From an uncultured Caryophanales bacterium (lineage in GTDB: Bacteria > Bacillota_I > Bacilli_A > RFN20 > CAG-826): DNA of 8,377 bases. How positions within the stretch are numbered: the first letter of the stretch is position 1; every line of letters starts with the position of its first letter. The stretch lies in NCBI GenBank assembly GCA_946403545.1, contig CAMJAG010000047.1, positions 1-8,377 of the forward strand, written 5' to 3'. The position numbers and the translations under genes are program-made. The notes below the pieces were generated by a model. It did not search any database and had not been told where the DNA came from. It saw nothing but the letters and a program-made list of their open reading frames with translations. This document shows positions 6,525 through 8,377 of the stretch, piece by piece.

Positions 6525-6531
6525 AGGAGGT
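6525..6531 (+). promoter_or_regulatory. Full-consensus ribosome binding site AGGAGGT
   Basis: AGGAGGT lies 10 nt before the ATG at 6542 and is the strongest Shine-Dalgarno in the window. It fixes the start and, with the codon bias of the gene, points to high expression. Confidence 0.88.
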
Positions 6532-6541
6532 AGAAATTAAC

Positions 6542-7351
6542 ATGGCTATATTAAGAGCAATCGGACGCTTCTTTGCAAAAATCGGACGCTGGATCAGAGA
6601 TACAGCATGGGTCCAACCATTATTAATCGTTGGTGCAATCTTCGGTTTAATCTTCTCAATTCCTCAAATTGTTAAAGGAATTCAAGGTATTAGCAAAAAC
6701 CAAGGTGAAGCATACGTTAGATGGTATACAAACTACTCTTTATCATTAACAAACGCTGAAAATAATAAATCAAAAGTTGACCAACTCTTTGAAGATATTA
6801 AATCAGGCGACGCTAAAGATACAGTCGCAGAAAAATTCTTCTTAACATTTGTTAAAAAGGATTGCTCTGTTTGTGAATCCCAATACGAAGGTTGGAAATA
6901 CTTAGTTAATAACTGGGGTAAAAACGAATTCTCTGACTTAAAAGGTCAAAAATTCAAAATGGTTACAATCTTTATTGATAAAGAAAAGAAGATTGATGAC
7001 AAATACGAAAACTTATTCAACTACGTTTGGAAGAATAACACATACTTATTTGAAAACTTCTCTGAAAACTACGAAAACAGTGAATACGCACAATACAAGG
7101 AATACACATCTGGTTGTACATCATTCACAAACCTCTACGATTCAGATGATGAAGGTAACTTCAAATTAGAATCCCCAACAACATTCTTCTTTGATTACAC
7201 AAAGGACAGTGATTGGGGTGGAACAGTTGATGGTTTACAAGAAATCATGTTCTCCTTCCCTGGTGACACACAAGTCGACAAGGCAAGAACATTACATGAT
7301 TGCTGGACACACAAAGGTGTCTTCGCAGACCACAACTACTACAACAACTAA
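6542..7351 (+). CDS. Membrane-anchored thioredoxin-fold protein with CxxC
   Basis: The 269-residue protein starts with an Arg/Lys-rich amphipathic segment (about 1-22). One membrane helix follows (about 25-47). The positive-inside rule then places the rest outside the cell membrane. Residues 96-111, EKFFLTFVKKDCSVC, form a beta-strand followed by a Cys108-x-x-Cys111 pair, as in thioredoxin-like oxidoreductases. SPTTFFFD at 211-218 matches the cis-Pro loop with Pro212. Two further cysteines, Cys192 and Cys254, could form a structural disulfide. The likely role is disulfide exchange or redox protection of surface proteins; bacteriocin-accessory thioredoxin-like proteins have a similar layout. 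The exact subfamily is unknown. Asn, Tyr, Asp and Phe codons prefer C endings (the last seven sense codons all end in C), as in highly expressed genes. Two in-frame TAA stops are adjacent. It is monocistronic. Confidence 0.8.
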   Translation: MAILRAIGRFFAKIGRWIRDTAWVQPLLIVGAIFGLIFSIPQIVKGIQGISKNQGEAYVRWYTNYSLSLTNAENNKSKVDQLFEDIKSGDAKDTVAEKFFLTFVKKDCSVCESQYEGWKYLVNNWGKNEFSDLKGQKFKMVTIFIDKEKKIDDKYENLFNYVWKNNTYLFENFSENYENSEYAQYKEYTSGCTSFTNLYDSDDEGNFKLESPTTFFFDYTKDSDWGGTVDGLQEIMFSFPGDTQVDKARTLHDCWTHKGVFADHNYYNN

Positions 7352-7356
7352 TAAAA

Positions 7357-7388
7357 AAAGAACTCACCGATTGGTGAGTTTTCTTTTT
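7357..7388. terminator. Bidirectional terminator between the thioredoxin-like gene and coaD
   Basis: AACTCACC (7361-7368) and GGTGAGTT (7373-7380) form a perfect 8-bp stem with a GATT loop. TTCTTTTT follows on the plus strand, and a run of seven A before the stem gives the minus-strand transcript its U-tract. It ends both convergent units. Confidence 0.93.
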
Positions 7389-7404
7389 ACTTATAAATAA
7401 GTAA
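7387..7404. repeat. Palindrome between the terminator and the coaD stop
   Basis: TTACTTAT (7387-7394), centre AA, and ATAAGTAA (7397-7404) form a perfect 8+2+8 inverted repeat touching the coaD stop codon. TTACTT recurs at 7405-7410. The 2-nt centre is too tight for a good RNA hairpin, so if functional it is more likely a DNA site; chance in AT-rich DNA is also possible. Confidence 0.4.
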
Positions 7405-7881
7405 TTACTTTAAATTTTTTAATCTTTTTACAACACTTGCAGGAACTAGATTTGATACATCAATTCCATTTTTATATAGTTCCATAATTGAACTAGAAGA
7501 GATAAATGAATTAGCAACTTTACTCATTAAGAATACTGAATCAATATCTCCTTCACTAGCATAGTCATTCGCTGCTGCTAATTGGAATTCATATTCAAAG
7601 TCTGTGACCGCTCTTAAGCCTCTAATTAAATGATTAGCACCATGCTCTTTAGCGTACTTAACTGTTAATCCAATATTGGAATCTACTTTCACTCTTGGAT
7701 CAGTTACACATTCTTTAATCATCGCTACTCTTTCTTCAGAGGAGAAATTATATTTCTTATTTTGATTAACACCCACTAAGACGATGACTTCATCAAAGAT
7801 ATCTAGTGCTCTTTTTAAAACATCTAAATGTCCATTAGTGATTGGATCAAAGCTTCCTGGATATACTGCAATTTTCTTCAT
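7405..7881 (-). CDS. coaD: Phosphopantetheine adenylyltransferase
   Basis: CoaD transfers AMP from ATP to 4'-phosphopantetheine, giving dephospho-CoA, the penultimate step of coenzyme A synthesis in the cytoplasm. The 158 residues are the normal family length. The nucleotidyltransferase signature YPGSFDPITNGH (7-18) includes TNGH at 15-18 with His18. NKKYNF (41-46) supplies the conserved Lys. IRGLRAVTDFEYEFQLA (86-102) is the most conserved block of the family. SFISSSSIME (125-134) is the ATP-binding ISSS loop. The ATG is preceded by GGAG (7892-7895) located inside the end of rsmD, only 6 nt separating the two genes, so translation is probably coupled. The unit ends at the bidirectional terminator 7357-7388. 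Confidence 0.98.
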   Translation of the reverse strand: MKKIAVYPGSFDPITNGHLDVLKRALDIFDEVIVLVGVNQNKKYNFSSEERVAMIKECVTDPRVKVDSNIGLTVKYAKEHGANHLIRGLRAVTDFEYEFQLAAANDYASEGDIDSVFLMSKVANSFISSSSIMELYKNGIDVSNLVPASVVKRLKNLK

Positions 7882-7887
7882 ATATTG

Positions 7888-8377
7888 TTATCTCCAAATA
7901 ATTCTAACTTTAATTTCACCATAACTATATTCTTTATCTTTAATACATTCCATTTCTTTTAAAGATAGATGATAGTTACTTTCACAAATTATTATACCAT
8001 GCTCTTTAATTAATTTATTTTCTAATAAGATATCTATTATGTTTTGATATTCTCCTTCAGCATATGGAGGATCTAAAATCACAATATCAAAACATACATT
8101 ATTATTAATAAAGGATTTAAGAGCATTTTTATCTTCATCTTTAATTACAATTGCTTCATCCTTTATTAATAAAGAGGATAGATTATTTTTAATTGTATTA
8201 ATAGCGATGTAGTTTTTATCTACAAAGTAGCATTTTTCTGCACCTCTTGATAACGCTTCAATACCCATCGCTCCACTACCAGCGTATAAATCTAGTACTG
8301 TTAGTCCACTTATATCTCCTAAAGCGTTAAAGATAGCTTCTCTAATTCTATCTTTAGTAGGTCTAATGTGACTAGCG
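7888..8377 (-). CDS. rsmD: 16S rRNA (guanine966-N2)-methyltransferase, 5' truncated
   Basis: RsmD methylates G966 of 16S rRNA using S-adenosylmethionine during 30S assembly. The frame stays open beyond the ATG at 8266-8268 to the window edge. It adds 36 codons that include IRPTKDRIREAIFNAL, a typical RsmD N-terminal block, and DLYAGSGAMGIEALSRGA, the AdoMet-binding motif. That ATG is therefore internal, and only some 20 N-terminal residues are missing (162 visible, against about 185 usual). The N6/N2-type catalytic motif DPPY lies in the middle of the visible part (VILDPPYAEG). Immediately downstream is coaD, the common rsmD-coaD order of many bacteria, with a 6-nt gap. Confidence 0.96.
   Translation of the reverse strand, partial: ASHIRPTKDRIREAIFNALGDISGLTVLDLYAGSGAMGIEALSRGAEKCYFVDKNYIAINTIKNNLSSLLIKDEAIVIKDEDKNALKSFINNNVCFDIVILDPPYAEGEYQNIIDILLENKLIKEHGIIICESNYHLSLKEMECIKDKEYSYGEIKVRIIWR

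Noticed and set aside
8266..8268. ATG as the start of rsmD
   Set aside because: The frame continues upstream with the RsmD motifs IRPTKDR and DLYAGSGA, so this Met is internal to the AdoMet-binding motif.
1..8377. TGA read as tryptophan (mycoplasma code)
   Set aside because: All recognised genes are full length under the standard bacterial code with TGG for Trp. The absence of TGA stops among eight genes is suggestive of avoidance but too small a sample.
1..8377. CRISPR array, insertion sequence, phage or toxin-antitoxin module
   Set aside because: No spaced direct repeats, transposase or integrase motifs, terminal inverted repeats around a gene, or small paired genes are visible.

Overview
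The window comes from an AT-rich bacterium of the Firmicutes/Mollicutes side of the tree. The evidence is the short intergenic gaps, the rsmD-coaD pair, a short archaeal-type prolyl-tRNA synthetase, a YitT-family membrane protein and Shine-Dalgarno sites of the AGGAGG type. All tryptophans that I checked are TGG, and the visible stops are seven TAA and one TAG with no TGA. This fits the standard bacterial code and argues against a TGA=Trp mycoplasma. An uncultured gut Bacilli or acholeplasma-like lineage is my best guess, but the sequence cannot settle it.

Layout. (1) 2-640, plus strand: the 3' end of an unrecognised, probably surface-located protein that starts outside the window. (2) 690-4052, minus strand: a membrane protein with degenerate GGDEF- and EAL-like domains, then proS 17-18 nt later, then tRNA-Ser(GCT). 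No terminator is visible between proS and the tRNA. (3) 4159-4249, plus strand: tRNA-Ser(CGA) with its own extended -10 promoter, divergent from the GGDEF/EAL-like gene. (4) 4286-6357, minus strand: a two-gene unit, YitT-family protein then a CaCA cation/calcium exchanger. (5) 6542-7351, plus strand: a membrane-anchored thioredoxin-fold protein with a CxxC motif, a very strong ribosome binding site and many C-ending codons. (6) 7405-8377, minus strand: rsmD (5' end cut off by the window edge) followed by coaD.

Transcription units meet head to tail at three compact hairpins (656-686, 4263-4287, 7357-7388). Each has U-tracts on both strands and serves as a shared bidirectional terminator. Two divergent promoter regions (4053-4158 and 6358-6541) carry inverted repeats that look like operators. 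In both, the minus-strand gene has a -10 box exactly 9 nt from its ATG and no usable Shine-Dalgarno, which suggests leaderless mRNAs.

Most of the window is ordinary housekeeping: translation (proS, two tRNA-Ser, rsmD), coenzyme A synthesis (coaD) and ion transport. The parts worth a second look are the catalytically degenerate GGDEF/EAL-like protein fixed in front of proS, the extracytoplasmic thioredoxin-like protein, and the leaderless-type promoters. I found no CRISPR array, insertion sequence, phage gene or toxin-antitoxin pair, and no clear new multi-gene system.
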